NCBI GenBank assembly: GCA_963825765.1
Contig: CAWGUU010000009.1
Location: 124,001 to 188,000, forward strand
Source of the DNA: CAWGUU01 sp963825765
GTDB taxonomy: Bacteria > Actinomycetota > Acidimicrobiia > Acidimicrobiales > AC-14
Length of the DNA stretch: 64,000 nucleotides
Reading direction: 5' to 3'
Shown piece by piece: positions 1-8,500 of the stretch. Below the pieces are notes generated by a model. The model saw nothing but the letters and a program-made list of their open reading frames with translations. It ran no database searches and was not told the origin of the DNA. The position numbers were made by a program, and so were the translations under genes. Within the stretch, counting starts at the first letter, position 1. Each line of letters opens with the position of its first letter.

Positions 1-1
1 G

Positions 2-466
2 TCCGCGTGCTCCCGGTGGTGGCCGGCGTGGATGGCGGCCGCGGTGGTCGTCCAGACGGCGGTGATGTGGGCGTGGCACGCCCCTGTCCTGTACGAGGCG
101 GCGCTGGACTTCACGCCCGTCCACGCCGTCGAGCACCTGAGCTTCCTCGGCGCGGGGCTGCTGTTCTGGGGCGCCCTGGCCGCGGCGGTGGCCGGTCGAC
201 GGGGCGCCGGCGTGGTGGCAATGTTCGTGGCGGCCCTGCCCGGCACCGCCCTCGGCGCCGCCCTCACCCTGGCCCCCCGGGCCTGGTACCCGGCGTACCC
301 GTCGCTGGAGGACCAGCAGCTGGCCGGGGTCGTGATGTGGGGGTTCGCCGGGACGCTCTACGTCGTGGCCGCCGGCGTCGTGTTCGGGCTGTGGCTGGCG
401 GCCGACGACACTGACATCGCGGCGGCCGACCGTCGATCTCCGACAGCCGTCGGAGCCGAGCCGTGA
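2..466 (+). CDS. ctaG: Cytochrome c oxidase assembly protein, CtaG (caa3) type, 3' part
   Basis: The gene enters from the left edge, so only about 154 C-terminal residues are present and the true start is outside the window. The visible part is a polytopic membrane protein. A segment with His and Trp (AWHAPVLYEAAL) is followed by a helix beginning HAVEHLSFLGAG, then two more hydrophobic helices and an acidic cytosolic tail. This pattern matches the Caa3_CtaG family, which helps assemble heme-copper oxidases in the membrane. The next genes encode a cytochrome c and cytochrome b, which supports a respiratory role. The family assignment rests on the His-containing helices and the context. Other multi-helix membrane families are less likely. 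Confidence 0.75.
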   Translation, partial: SACSRWWPAWMAAAVVVQTAVMWAWHAPVLYEAALDFTPVHAVEHLSFLGAGLLFWGALAAAVAGRRGAGVVAMFVAALPGTALGAALTLAPRAWYPAYPSLEDQQLAGVVMWGFAGTLYVVAAGVVFGLWLAADDTDIAAADRRSPTAVGAEP

Positions 467-531
467 GCGAGCCAGAGGCGAGCGAACCAATGTGGCGCGC
501 TTCGTCCGGCCGAAGGCCGGATGTCACGGAT

Positions 532-571
532 CTCATCGGTGCGCCAGCCGAAGGCGTGGTGCACCGATGAG
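532..571 (+). repeat. 11-bp inverted repeat over the cytochrome c start codon
   Basis: Perfect arms CTCATCGGTGC (532-542) and GCACCGATGAG (561-571) flank an 18-nt loop that itself holds a small CGCC/GGCG pairing. The ATG chosen for the cytochrome c gene (567-569) lies inside the right arm, and no clear Shine-Dalgarno sequence precedes it. In mRNA the hairpin could hide the start codon. A second hairpin (CCGGCC/GGCCGG) lies just upstream, near 506-520. Confidence 0.55.
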
Positions 572-947
572 CACGAGACGGGCTGGCCTCGTCGTGGCGC
601 TGGTCGCGGTGCTGGCCGCCGGAGCCTGCGGCGGTGACGACTTCGTGCCGATCCGGGTGGTGCCCGGCGGGAGCGCGGAGGTCGGCAAGGAGCTGATCAC
701 CAAGCTCGGCTGCGGCTCGTGCCACGAGATCCCCGGGATCAAGGGGGCGGACGGCCTGGTCGGGCCTCCTCTCATCAGGTTCGGCCGGCGCCAGATCATT
801 GCCGGCCAGCTGGGCAACACCCCGGAGAACCTCGTGCGCTGGCTCATGGACCCGAAGGGTGTCGAGCCCAACACCGACATGCCCGACCTCGGCATCACCC
901 CCGACCAAGCCCGCGACATCGCCACCTACCTCGAGCAGCTCGGGTAG
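567..947 (+). CDS. c-type cytochrome lipoprotein
   Basis: About 126 residues. The N-terminus is a lipoprotein-type signal: basic MSTRR, a hydrophobic stretch, then AAGAC with the candidate lipidated Cys. A single heme c site, CGSCH, lies near residue 51, and a distal Met ligand is plausible at TDMPDLG near residue 103. This makes it a membrane-anchored periplasmic-side electron carrier. Its stop codon directly abuts the GTG of the cytochrome b gene, so the two are translated together. They probably form part of a bc-type complex or a menaquinol-oxidising module; no Rieske protein is in the window. I chose ATG 567 because the signal peptide begins there. A longer frame opens at 492 but adds a non-signal leader. 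Confidence 0.85.
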   Translation: MSTRRAGLVVALVAVLAAGACGGDDFVPIRVVPGGSAEVGKELITKLGCGSCHEIPGIKGADGLVGPPLIRFGRRQIIAGQLGNTPENLVRWLMDPKGVEPNTDMPDLGITPDQARDIATYLEQLG

Positions 948-2456
948 GTGGCCGTGTTCGACCGGGCGTTCCGATGGGTCGACTCCCGCCTCGGCGCCTC
1001 CAGGTTCGCCCGTAGCGCTCTGAACAAGATCTTCCCGGACAACTGGTCGTTCATGCTGGGCGAGGTCGCCCTCTACTGCTTCGTCGTCCTGCTGCTGACC
1101 GGCACCTACCTGACCTTCTTCTTCAGCCCGAGCGCCAACGTGGTGACCTACGACGGCAGCTACGGACCCCTGAACGGGCTGACCATGTCGGACGCCTTCC
1201 GGTCGACAGTCCACCTGAGCTTCGACGTCCGAGCCGGCCTGGTGTTCCGCCAGATGCACCACTGGGCGGCGCTGATCTTCGTGGCCGCCATCGTGGCCCA
1301 CCTGTGCCGGATCTTCTTCACCGGCGCCTTCCGCCGTCCCCGCGAGCTGAACTGGATCATCGGGGTGACCCTGCTGGCGCTCGCCATCTTCAACGGGTTC
1401 AGCGGGTACTCGCTGCCCGACGACCTGCTGTCGGGCACCGGCCTGCGCATCGCCTACTCGATCGCCCTGGCCGTCCCCGTCATCGGCACGTGGGCCGCGT
1501 TCCTGCTCTTCGGCGGCGAGTTCCCCTCGCACGACATCATCTCCCGCCTGTTCGTGCTCCACGTCCTGTTCGTGCCGGCGGTCATCGTGGGCCTGCTCGG
1601 GGCCCACCTGGCGATCCTGTGGCGGCAGAAGCACACCCAGTTCCCGGGGCCCGGCCGCACCGAGGACAACATCGAGGGCTCCCGCCTGTGGCCGACCTAC
1701 GCGGCCCGCTCCATCGGCCTGTTCGCCGGCGTGTTCGCGGTGATCGCCGTCCTGGGGGGGGTCGCCCAGATCAACCCCATCTGGCTCTACGGCCCGTTCG
1801 AGCCGTCGGCGGTCACCACGGCCTCCCAGCCGGACTGGTACATGGGCTGGATCGAGGGGGCGCTGCGGCTCTTCCCGGCGTGGCGGCTCCACGTGTTCGG
1901 CTACACCGTGTCCGAGCTGTTTCTCCCAGCGGTGGTGTTCCCCGGCGTGACGTTCGGGCTGCTGTACGCCTGGCCGTTCCTCGAGGCCCGGGTCACCCGC
2001 GACCGTGGGCCCCACCACCTACTCGACCGGCCCCGGCACCGGCCGGTGCGGACCGCCATCGGCGTCGGCGCCCTCACCTTCTACGTCGTCCTGTTCGTCG
2101 CCGGCGCCCAGGACCTGGCCGCCCAGAAGTTCGGCCTCCCGGTACCGACGGTGATGTGGACGCTGCGCGTGCTCCTGCTCGTCCTGCCCCCGCTGGCCGC
2201 CTGGTTGGCCTTCAAGCTCTGCCACGACCTGACCGCGGCCGAGCATCTCGAGGAGGAGAAGGATGCGATCCGGGCCGGTGGCAATGTCGCCGAGGTCCGG
2301 GAGGCGGCTGCGGTCGATCAGCCCGCCGCGGAGAAGGACGCCGGCCGCCCGGGGCTCGGCGTCCTTCTCCTTGGCGGGCTGATCGCCTGGGTGGTGAACC
2401 GGCTGGGCCGGAAGCGGAAGGCCAAGGCCTCGTCCGGCAGGTCCCGGGGCCGCTGA
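948..2456 (+). CDS. qcrB: Cytochrome b subunit (quinol:cytochrome c reductase type)
   Basis: 502 residues, GTG start immediately after the cytochrome c stop. The N-terminal cytochrome b domain has the expected paired heme-ligand histidines: one pair in the helix starting QMHHWAALIFVAAIVAH, the other in the helix with LHVLFVPAVIVGLLGAH. A quinone-site loop follows (QPDWYMGWIEGALRLFPAW; the PDWY motif is the actinobacterial/Firmicutes variant of PEWY). The C-terminal domain has further helices and ends in a basic tail with an extra hydrophobic segment near residue 470. The protein would sit in the cytoplasmic membrane and pass electrons from menaquinol to cytochrome c. The Rieske partner is presumably upstream of the window. 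The gene converges with the next one, 6 bp apart. Confidence 0.88.
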   Translation: MAVFDRAFRWVDSRLGASRFARSALNKIFPDNWSFMLGEVALYCFVVLLLTGTYLTFFFSPSANVVTYDGSYGPLNGLTMSDAFRSTVHLSFDVRAGLVFRQMHHWAALIFVAAIVAHLCRIFFTGAFRRPRELNWIIGVTLLALAIFNGFSGYSLPDDLLSGTGLRIAYSIALAVPVIGTWAAFLLFGGEFPSHDIISRLFVLHVLFVPAVIVGLLGAHLAILWRQKHTQFPGPGRTEDNIEGSRLWPTYAARSIGLFAGVFAVIAVLGGVAQINPIWLYGPFEPSAVTTASQPDWYMGWIEGALRLFPAWRLHVFGYTVSELFLPAVVFPGVTFGLLYAWPFLEARVTRDRGPHHLLDRPRHRPVRTAIGVGALTFYVVLFVAGAQDLAAQKFGLPVPTVMWTLRVLLLVLPPLAAWLAFKLCHDLTAAEHLEEEKDAIRAGGNVAEVREAAAVDQPAAEKDAGRPGLGVLLLGGLIAWVVNRLGRKRKAKASSGRSRGR

Positions 2457-2462
2457 CCCGGC

Positions 2463-2921
2463 TCAGCGGGTGCCCCGCTCGGACAGGCGGGAGGCCAGGG
2501 CGGGGATGACGATGGCAGCGGCGACCACGTGGGTGAGCACCAGCGTGATCTTGGTGGCGCCGCTGGCCGACAGCATCACGTCCGGGACAAGGGACAGGGC
2601 GGTGAGGACGATGGTGGTCCTGACGAACGTGGAGCGGGGCCGGCGGGCCCGGCGCCCGATGGTGCGGGCGATCAGCACGCCGACGACGGTGCACATCAGG
2701 GTGAGCTGGCCGAAGCCGAGCACGGGGATGGCCTCGCCGGGCGCGGTCTCGAGGGACACACCGGCGGCGTGAGCGCCGGAGGCGACGGCAACGGTGGCGG
2801 CGGCGGCCACGACGCCGGCGGTCATGCCGGTGCGCCACAGCTTCTCGGGACGGGCGGTGCGCGGTGCCGGCTCGGTGCAGGTGTCGGTCGTGGAGGGGAT
2901 GGGGGTGTAGGTGGCGGTCAT
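2463..2921 (-). CDS. DUF6069 family four-helix membrane protein
   Basis: 152 residues. A polar, Thr/Pro-rich N-terminus (about 30 residues) is followed by four hydrophobic helices separated by short loops, one of them basic (IGRRARRPRST). The arrangement and the AGVSLETAPGEAIPVLGF segment between helices 1 and 2 match the DUF6069 family, whose function is not known. The start ATG is preceded on this strand by GAGGAGC, a good ribosome binding site. It is a single-gene unit converging with the cytochrome b gene. The 119 bp upstream (2922-3040) would hold its promoter; I see no clear consensus there. Confidence 0.7.
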   Translation of the reverse strand: MTATYTPIPSTTDTCTEPAPRTARPEKLWRTGMTAGVVAAAATVAVASGAHAAGVSLETAPGEAIPVLGFGQLTLMCTVVGVLIARTIGRRARRPRSTFVRTTIVLTALSLVPDVMLSASGATKITLVLTHVVAAAIVIPALASRLSERGTR

Positions 2922-3040
2922 CGGAGCTCCTCGGGGTCCGGGACCGGCTCGTTCCGGCCCTCACCCTGTCTACGAACGGCGCTCGCCGGAACCGACACCC
3001 ACACCGAGAAATCCGAGCTTTCGGTTACATCGAAGCTGGG

Positions 3041-3498
3041 CTACCTGGCCTCGAGTACGTCCCGCAGCTCGGCGGTGAGGGCGTCGGCCTCCTCGGGCCG
3101 GCCGTGGAACGCCGCCGGGGTGTTCTGGAAGTGGGCGACCCGCCAGCCGTCTGCGGTGCGGACGGCGACGAGGGCCTGGACGGCGTTGGCGTCGGGGTTG
3201 AGGTCGGACCCGCCCGGGGGGACCAGGCCGGCCACGGCCCGCAGGAGGGCGACGCCCTCGGCGAGGTGCCGGACCTCGCGGACCGTGGCCACGTAGGTGG
3301 CGGTGCGGTGGTCGGCGAAGATCGACGTCAGGTGCTCGGTGATACCCGCCGGTGTCTCGACGCAGCTGCCGTCGAAGCCGACGATGCTGCTGTCGGCGGT
3401 GAAGAGAGGTCGCCGTAGCCGGCGGCGTCGCCGTCGTTCCAGCGGTCGAGCAGGCCGCGGTAGAGCGCCTCGACCTCGTCGTCGTCCGCGTCGGCCAC
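3041..3498 (-). pseudogene. SgcJ/EcaC-type SnoaL-like protein, frameshifted
   Basis: The two halves of one SnoaL-fold protein lie in different frames. The first half starts at GTG 3498 and reads VADADDDEVEALYRGLLDR to GDL. The second half reads FTADSSIVGFDGS through TATYVATVREVRHLAEG and ends at 3041. The switch is near 3402-3408, where the coding strand has CTCTCTTC. Removing one CT (or adding one base) restores a continuous reading frame of about 152 residues, the normal family size. These small proteins form a cone-shaped dimer, and most members have no assigned reaction. Either the gene is dead or a 2-bp indel was introduced in sequencing of a short CT repeat. The rest of the sequence shows no decay, which favours error. 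Confidence 0.65.
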
Positions 3499-3506
3499 TA
3501 CCGGGC

Positions 3507-3626
3507 CTAGCCGTCGAGGTAGCCGTCGGAGCCGCGCCCGAGGCCGGCCGGGTTCGTCCCGATCCTGACCGCCTCCTCCTCGGGGGACGTCGCCCGCACC
3601 AGGGCCTCGTCGCGCCACTCGCTCAT
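3507..3626 (-). CDS. Small hypothetical protein, 39 aa
   Basis: An ATG-initiated frame preceded on this strand by GGGAGCGGCGCGGG, a possible ribosome binding site. The product is MSEWRDEALVRATSPEEEA and then a Gly-rich tail ending in YLDG; it is acidic, without a membrane segment. It sits 8 bp before the frameshifted SnoaL-like gene and 45 bp after the chelatase gene, on the same strand as both. I do not recognise a family. It may be chance coding in high-GC DNA. Confidence 0.3.
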   Translation of the reverse strand: MSEWRDEALVRATSPEEEAVRIGTNPAGLGRGSDGYLDG

Positions 3627-3671
3627 CCCGCGCCGCTCCCGGCCGGTTCCGGCGACAGACGTCGCCGGCGG

Positions 3672-5537
3672 TCAGAGGCTGCGGAGCGCGGCCTCCAGGC
3701 GGCCGGCGGTGAGGGCGGGTAGGGGGATGTGGCGGGCGTCCATGGCCAGGGCCAGGTTGGCGGCCAGGCCCAGGCGGGGGCCGTCGGGCTGCTCGACGTC
3801 GACGACGACCGCCGGGAGCCGCTCGTGGGCGACCGCCGCGGCCTCGACCAGGGCGGCGACGGTGGGGTCGTGGCCCGTGTCGGCCTGGCTGCCGGTGGCC
3901 CTGCCGTCGGTGACGAGCACCAGCAGCGGTCGGAGCTCGGGCGTGGCCGAGCGGCGGGCCAGGTCGGCGGCGGCGCGGATGCCCTCGGCGAGGGGCGTCT
4001 CGCCGCCGGTGGCCAGCGTCTCCAACCTGGTCCGGGCCACCTCCACGCTGCCCGTGGGGCGCAGCACGACCTCGGCGCCCGAGCCGCGGAAGGTGACGAG
4101 GGCGACCCGGTCCCGGCGCTGGTAGGCGTCGACCAGCAGGCCGAGCAGGGCGCCTTTCACCGCGGCCATGCGGTCGTCCATCCCCATCGATCCCGAGGCG
4201 TCGACGGCCAGGATGACGAGGTTGCCGGTGCGGGACTCCCTCACCGGTTCGCGGAGGTCGGCCTCGGTGAAAGCGGGAACGTCCTCGGTACCGGCGGTTC
4301 CGGCCGGGGCGGTTGCCGTCGCGGCCCGGCGGGCGGCGGCGGCCTGGAGTGTCGGCACCACGGCCACCCGGTCGACGGCGCCGTTCGGCACCCGCGCGCC
4401 GACGGTGCGGCCGCTGTCGGCGTCGCGCACGACCGAGCGACGACCGCCGATGCCGCCGCCCTGCGTCCTTGGCGCGATGAGGGTGACGACCGGCGCCACC
4501 TCGCCCGGCGGGGCCACCCGGTCCTCCTGCTCCGCCTGCGCGCCGTCCGCCGGCGGCTCCTGCGGGGCCCCATCCAGTGTGGCGTCGAGGGCGGATTCGA
4601 TGGCGGCCGATCCGGCGGCGGGGTCGTCGAGGGGTTGGCGGCGCTGGCGGTGGGAGAGCACCAGGCGGGCGACGGCGCGGACGTCCTCGGCGGTGGTGGC
4701 GGGCCGCCGGCACCAGCCGGCGTGGGCGGCGGCGGCGCGGGCCAGCACGATGTCGGCCCGCAGGCTCTCGGCGCCGGCGCCGACGCAGGCCGCGCAGGCC
4801 GCCTCCAGCAGCTCGTCGTCGAGCGTGGCCGGGACGGTGGCGGCCAGCCACGCCACCAGCTCGGCCTCGCGCTCGGACCAGACGGCGGCGAAGGCGGCAG
4901 GGTCGGCGTCGAAGGCCATGCGGCGACGCACGACCTCGGCCCGGGTGGCGGGGTCGACGGGGCTGCGGACGTCGACGGCCAGCCCGAAGCGGTCGAGAAG
5001 CTGGGGCCGGAGGTCGCCCTCCTCGGGATTCATGGACCCGACCAGCAGGAACCTCGCCGGGTGGGTGTGGGACACGCCGTCGCGCTCGACCCGGTTGACG
5101 CCGGACGCGGCTGCGTCGAGGAGGGCGTCGACCAGGTGGTCGGCCAGCAGGTTGACCTCGTCGACGTAGAGCACCCCGCCGTGGGCCGCGGCCAGCAGCC
5201 CGGGCTGGAACCTGACCTCGCCGCCGGTCAGCGCCGCCCGCAGGTCGAGCGAGCCGACCACCCGCTCCTCGGTGGCCCCCAGCGGCAGCTCGACGAACGG
5301 CCCCCCGCCGGGCAGCAGGGCGGCCAGCCCCCTCGCCAGCGTCGACTTGGCCGACCCCTTGTCGCCCCGCAGCAGGACGCCGCCGATGGTGCGGTCGATG
5401 GCGGCCAGGGCCAGCGCCAGCTTGGCGTCGTCGGCCCCGACGACGGCGGTGATCGGGAAGCTCACCCCAAGCGAACTGGTGACACTCAGCTGTTCCTGGC
5501 GCGGTTGTGTGTCACCAGTTCGCCGGGTTTCGCTCAC
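3672..5537 (-). CDS. Cobaltochelatase/magnesium-chelatase-type AAA+ and VWA fused subunit (ChlI-ChlD)
   Basis: 621 residues. The N-terminal half is an AAA+ module with Walker A RGDKGSAKST near residue 57, Walker B VLYVDEVNLL, and the sensor region GSMNPEEGDLRPQLLDRFGL. A linker of about 100 residues rich in Ala, Pro and Glu follows. The C-terminal part is a von Willebrand A domain with the MIDAS motif DASGSMG. It would act as the ATPase motor and adaptor for the large chelatase CobN, whose gene is immediately upstream and overlaps by 4 bp (GTGA). This CobN + fused ChlID pairing is typical of actinobacterial cobalt insertion. The first 22 codons contain a 15-bp inverted repeat and may be an added leader; conserved sequence begins near FPITAVVGADDAK. 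Confidence 0.88.
   Translation of the reverse strand: MSETRRTGDTQPRQEQLSVTSSLGVSFPITAVVGADDAKLALALAAIDRTIGGVLLRGDKGSAKSTLARGLAALLPGGGPFVELPLGATEERVVGSLDLRAALTGGEVRFQPGLLAAAHGGVLYVDEVNLLADHLVDALLDAAASGVNRVERDGVSHTHPARFLLVGSMNPEEGDLRPQLLDRFGLAVDVRSPVDPATRAEVVRRRMAFDADPAAFAAVWSEREAELVAWLAATVPATLDDELLEAACAACVGAGAESLRADIVLARAAAAHAGWCRRPATTAEDVRAVARLVLSHRQRRQPLDDPAAGSAAIESALDATLDGAPQEPPADGAQAEQEDRVAPPGEVAPVVTLIAPRTQGGGIGGRRSVVRDADSGRTVGARVPNGAVDRVAVVPTLQAAAARRAATATAPAGTAGTEDVPAFTEADLREPVRESRTGNLVILAVDASGSMGMDDRMAAVKGALLGLLVDAYQRRDRVALVTFRGSGAEVVLRPTGSVEVARTRLETLATGGETPLAEGIRAAADLARRSATPELRPLLVLVTDGRATGSQADTGHDPTVAALVEAAAVAHERLPAVVVDVEQPDGPRLGLAANLALAMDARHIPLPALTAGRLEAALRSL
5471..5523. repeat. 15-bp perfect inverted repeat in the chelatase 5' coding region
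   Basis: Arms GCGAACTGGTGACAC (5471-5485) and GTGTCACCAGTTCGC (5509-5523) are perfect complements around a 23-nt loop. The repeat lies wholly within codons 5-23 of the chelatase gene, just after the GTGA overlap with cobN. It encodes a stretch not expected in the family. It could form an mRNA hairpin that tunes translation of the second gene, or be a small inserted palindrome. Confidence 0.7.
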
Positions 5538-8500
5538 GTCCGGCGCTCCTCGCTGCCCTCGGCGGCCAGCAGCCCGTCGCGCAGGGTGTCGAGGGCGGCG
5601 GGGCTGGCCGACCACAGGTCCCGTTCGTTGGCCTCCAGCAGCCGCTCGCAGATGCTGCGGAGGGCCCACGGGTTGGACCGCTCGTAGAACTCGCGCATCT
5701 CGGGGTCGCCGACGTAGGCCTGGGTGACCCGCTCGTACATCCAGTCCTCGACCACGCCGGCGGTGGCGTCGTAGCCGAACAGGTAGTCGACCGTGGCGGC
5801 CACCTCGAAGGCGCCCTTGTAGCCGTGGCGGCGCATGGCCGACAACCACTTGGGGTTGAGGACCCTCGTGCGCACCACCCGGGCCGCCTCCTCGGCCAGC
5901 GACCGCACCTTCGGCCGGGACGGGTCGGCCGAGTCGCCGAACCAGGCCCTCGGCTCGCGCCCGGACAGCTCGGCCGCCGCCGCCACCATGCCGCCGTGGT
6001 CCTGGAAGTAGTCGTCGCCGTCGAAGATGTCGTGCTCGCGGTTGTCCTGGTTCTTGACGGCGACGTCGATGGCGGCGAACCGGCGCCGCACCTGGTCGGG
6101 GGCGGCCACGCCGAAGCCGTCGCGCCGGTAGGCGAAGCCGCTCCACGCCAGGTACACCTCGGCCAGGTCCGACCGGGTGCGCCACGAGCGGTTCTCGATG
6201 GCCTGCCAGATGCCCGAACCATACGACCCCGGCCCGGGCCCGAAGACGCGGGCGTCGTCGGTGCCGGCGGCCCGGATCGGGTTGACGGCGGCGGGCTCGT
6301 CGTCGCGGGCGGCCACCAGTCCGACGGCGTCGTCGAGCATGGCCACCACGCCGGGGAAGGCGTCGCGGAAGAAGCCCGAGATGCGGACGGTGACGTCGAC
6401 CCGCGGGCGACCCAGCTCCTCGACGCTCATCACCTCGAGGCCCTCGACCCGGCCGGAGTGCGGGTGCCAGACGGGTCGCACGCCGAGCAGGGCCAGCGCC
6501 TCGGCCACGTCGTCGCCCTGGGTGCGCATGTTGGCGGTGCCCCAGACGACAAGCCCCACGGTGCGGGGGTGCTCGCCGGTCTCGGCCAGGTGGCGCTCGA
6601 CGAGCCGGTCGGCGAGGGCCACGCCGACGTCCCACGCCAGGGGGGACGGGATGGCCTTGGGGTCGACGGAGTAGAAGTTGCGGCCGGTGGGCAGCACGTG
6701 GGCGCCGCCGCGGGTGGGCGCGCCGCTGGGCCCGGCCGGGACGTGCCGGCCGTCGAGGCCGGCGAGGAGGTTGCCGAGCTCGTCGGGCGTGCGCCGTAGG
6801 GCCGGGACCAGCGTCGACGTGATCCACGTGAGGGTGGGGTCGTCGGAGGTGGGCGTTCCCGAGAGCGCTGCCTTCACCCGGCAGAGCGCTTCGGCCTCCA
6901 CCCTGTCGACCTCCGCGGTGCCGGCGTGGTCGAGGTCGACGCCCAGCTCGGCGGCGACGGTGGCCCGCAGCGACGGCACGGTGCCCTGGGGCTGGCGGGT
7001 GATGGCCAGGATCGAGTCGACCAGCGCCTCGTCCACCGGCGCCTCGCCGAGGATGTGGAGCCCGCCGCGGATCTGGGCGTCCTTGAGGGCGCACAGGTAG
7101 CCGTCGACGTGCTGGATCATCCCGGAGAAGTCGTCGGGGTCGGGCATGGTCTCGACGCCCAGGTCGCTGGCCAGCTCGGAGGTGACCAGCAGGTCCCACA
7201 GCTGGCCGCGGATGGCGGGCAGCTTGGACGGGTCGAGCGACTCGATCTTGGCGTGCTCGTCCAGCAGCCGCTCGACCCGGGTCAGCTCGTCGTAGGTCTC
7301 GGCCCGGGTCATGGGCGGGGGCAGGTGGTCGACGACGACGGCGTGGGTGCGGCGCTTGGCCTGCGCCCCCTCGCCGGGGTCGTTGACGACGAACGGGTAG
7401 AGCAGCGGGAGGTCGCCGAGGGCGGCGTCGGGGATGCAGGCCGACGACGGGCCGGTGCCCTTGCCCGGCAGCCACTCGAGGGTGCCGTGCTTGCCCATGT
7501 GGACGAGGGCGTCGGCGCCGAAGCCGGCGTCGAGCCAGCGGTAGAAGGCCAGGTAGTGGTGGGGGGGCGGCAGGTCGGGGGCGTGGTAGGTGCCGATCGG
7601 GTCCTGGCCGAAGCCGCGGGGCGGCTGGACGGCGACGACGACGTGGCCGAGGTCGACGCCGGCGAACACCAGGTGGCCGTCGTGGACGCAGACGTCGCCC
7701 GGCGCCGGGCCCCAGTCGGCCTCGATCTGTGTGCGCAGCGCGGCCGGCAGGGTGGCGAACCACTCGACGTAGTCGTCGACCGGCAGCCGTCCGACGGCCA
7801 TGGCCTGCTGGGCGGGGGAGAGCCGAGGCTGGTCGTAGGTGAGGCCGTCGGCCAGACGGGCCATGAAGGCGTCGGAGTCCTCGGGCACCTCGTCGAGCTT
7901 GTAGCCGGCCTGGGCCAGGGCGTCGAGCACCCGCAGCAGGCTCTGGGGTGTGTCGAGGGCGACGGCGTTGCCGATGCGGCTGCGCTTGGTGGGGTAGGCG
8001 GTGAGCACGAGCGCGACCCGCTTGTCGGCGTTGTTCAGGTGCCGGAGCCGGGCCAGGCGGGTGGCGAGGCCGGCGATGCGCTCGACCCGGTCGGGGACGG
8101 CCCGGTGGGCGGCCAGGGCCACGCCCAGCTGGTCGCCGTCGTCGACGATCTCCTTGAAGGACAGGGGCGGGCCGATGATGCGGCCGTCGAACTCGGGGAT
8201 GGCCACGCCGAGGGCGACGTCGAGGGGCGACAGGCCGGTGGTCGCCTGCGCCCAGGTGGCGGTGTCGCCGGTGGACGCCACCGCCTGGAGCACGGGCACG
8301 TCGAGGGCGTCGAGCGGCGACGCCCAGCCCTCGCCGTCGCTCGAGGCGGTGACGGCGTCTCCCTCGTGGACGGTGCCGCCGGCGGCCCAGGTGGTGGTGA
8401 CCACGACGTCGGCGCCGCGCAGGAGGTCGACCGAGGCCGGGTCGTTGCGCAGGGAGTAGCAGTAGACGCCGCGGGCGTTGGCGCCCCGCGCCTCGATTGC

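Noticed and set aside
264..2018. Long minus-strand open frame opposite cytochrome c/b
   Set aside because: It is a shadow of the respiratory genes: low-complexity Asp/Gly/Val/Arg translation, no domain, and the plus strand has clear heme motifs.
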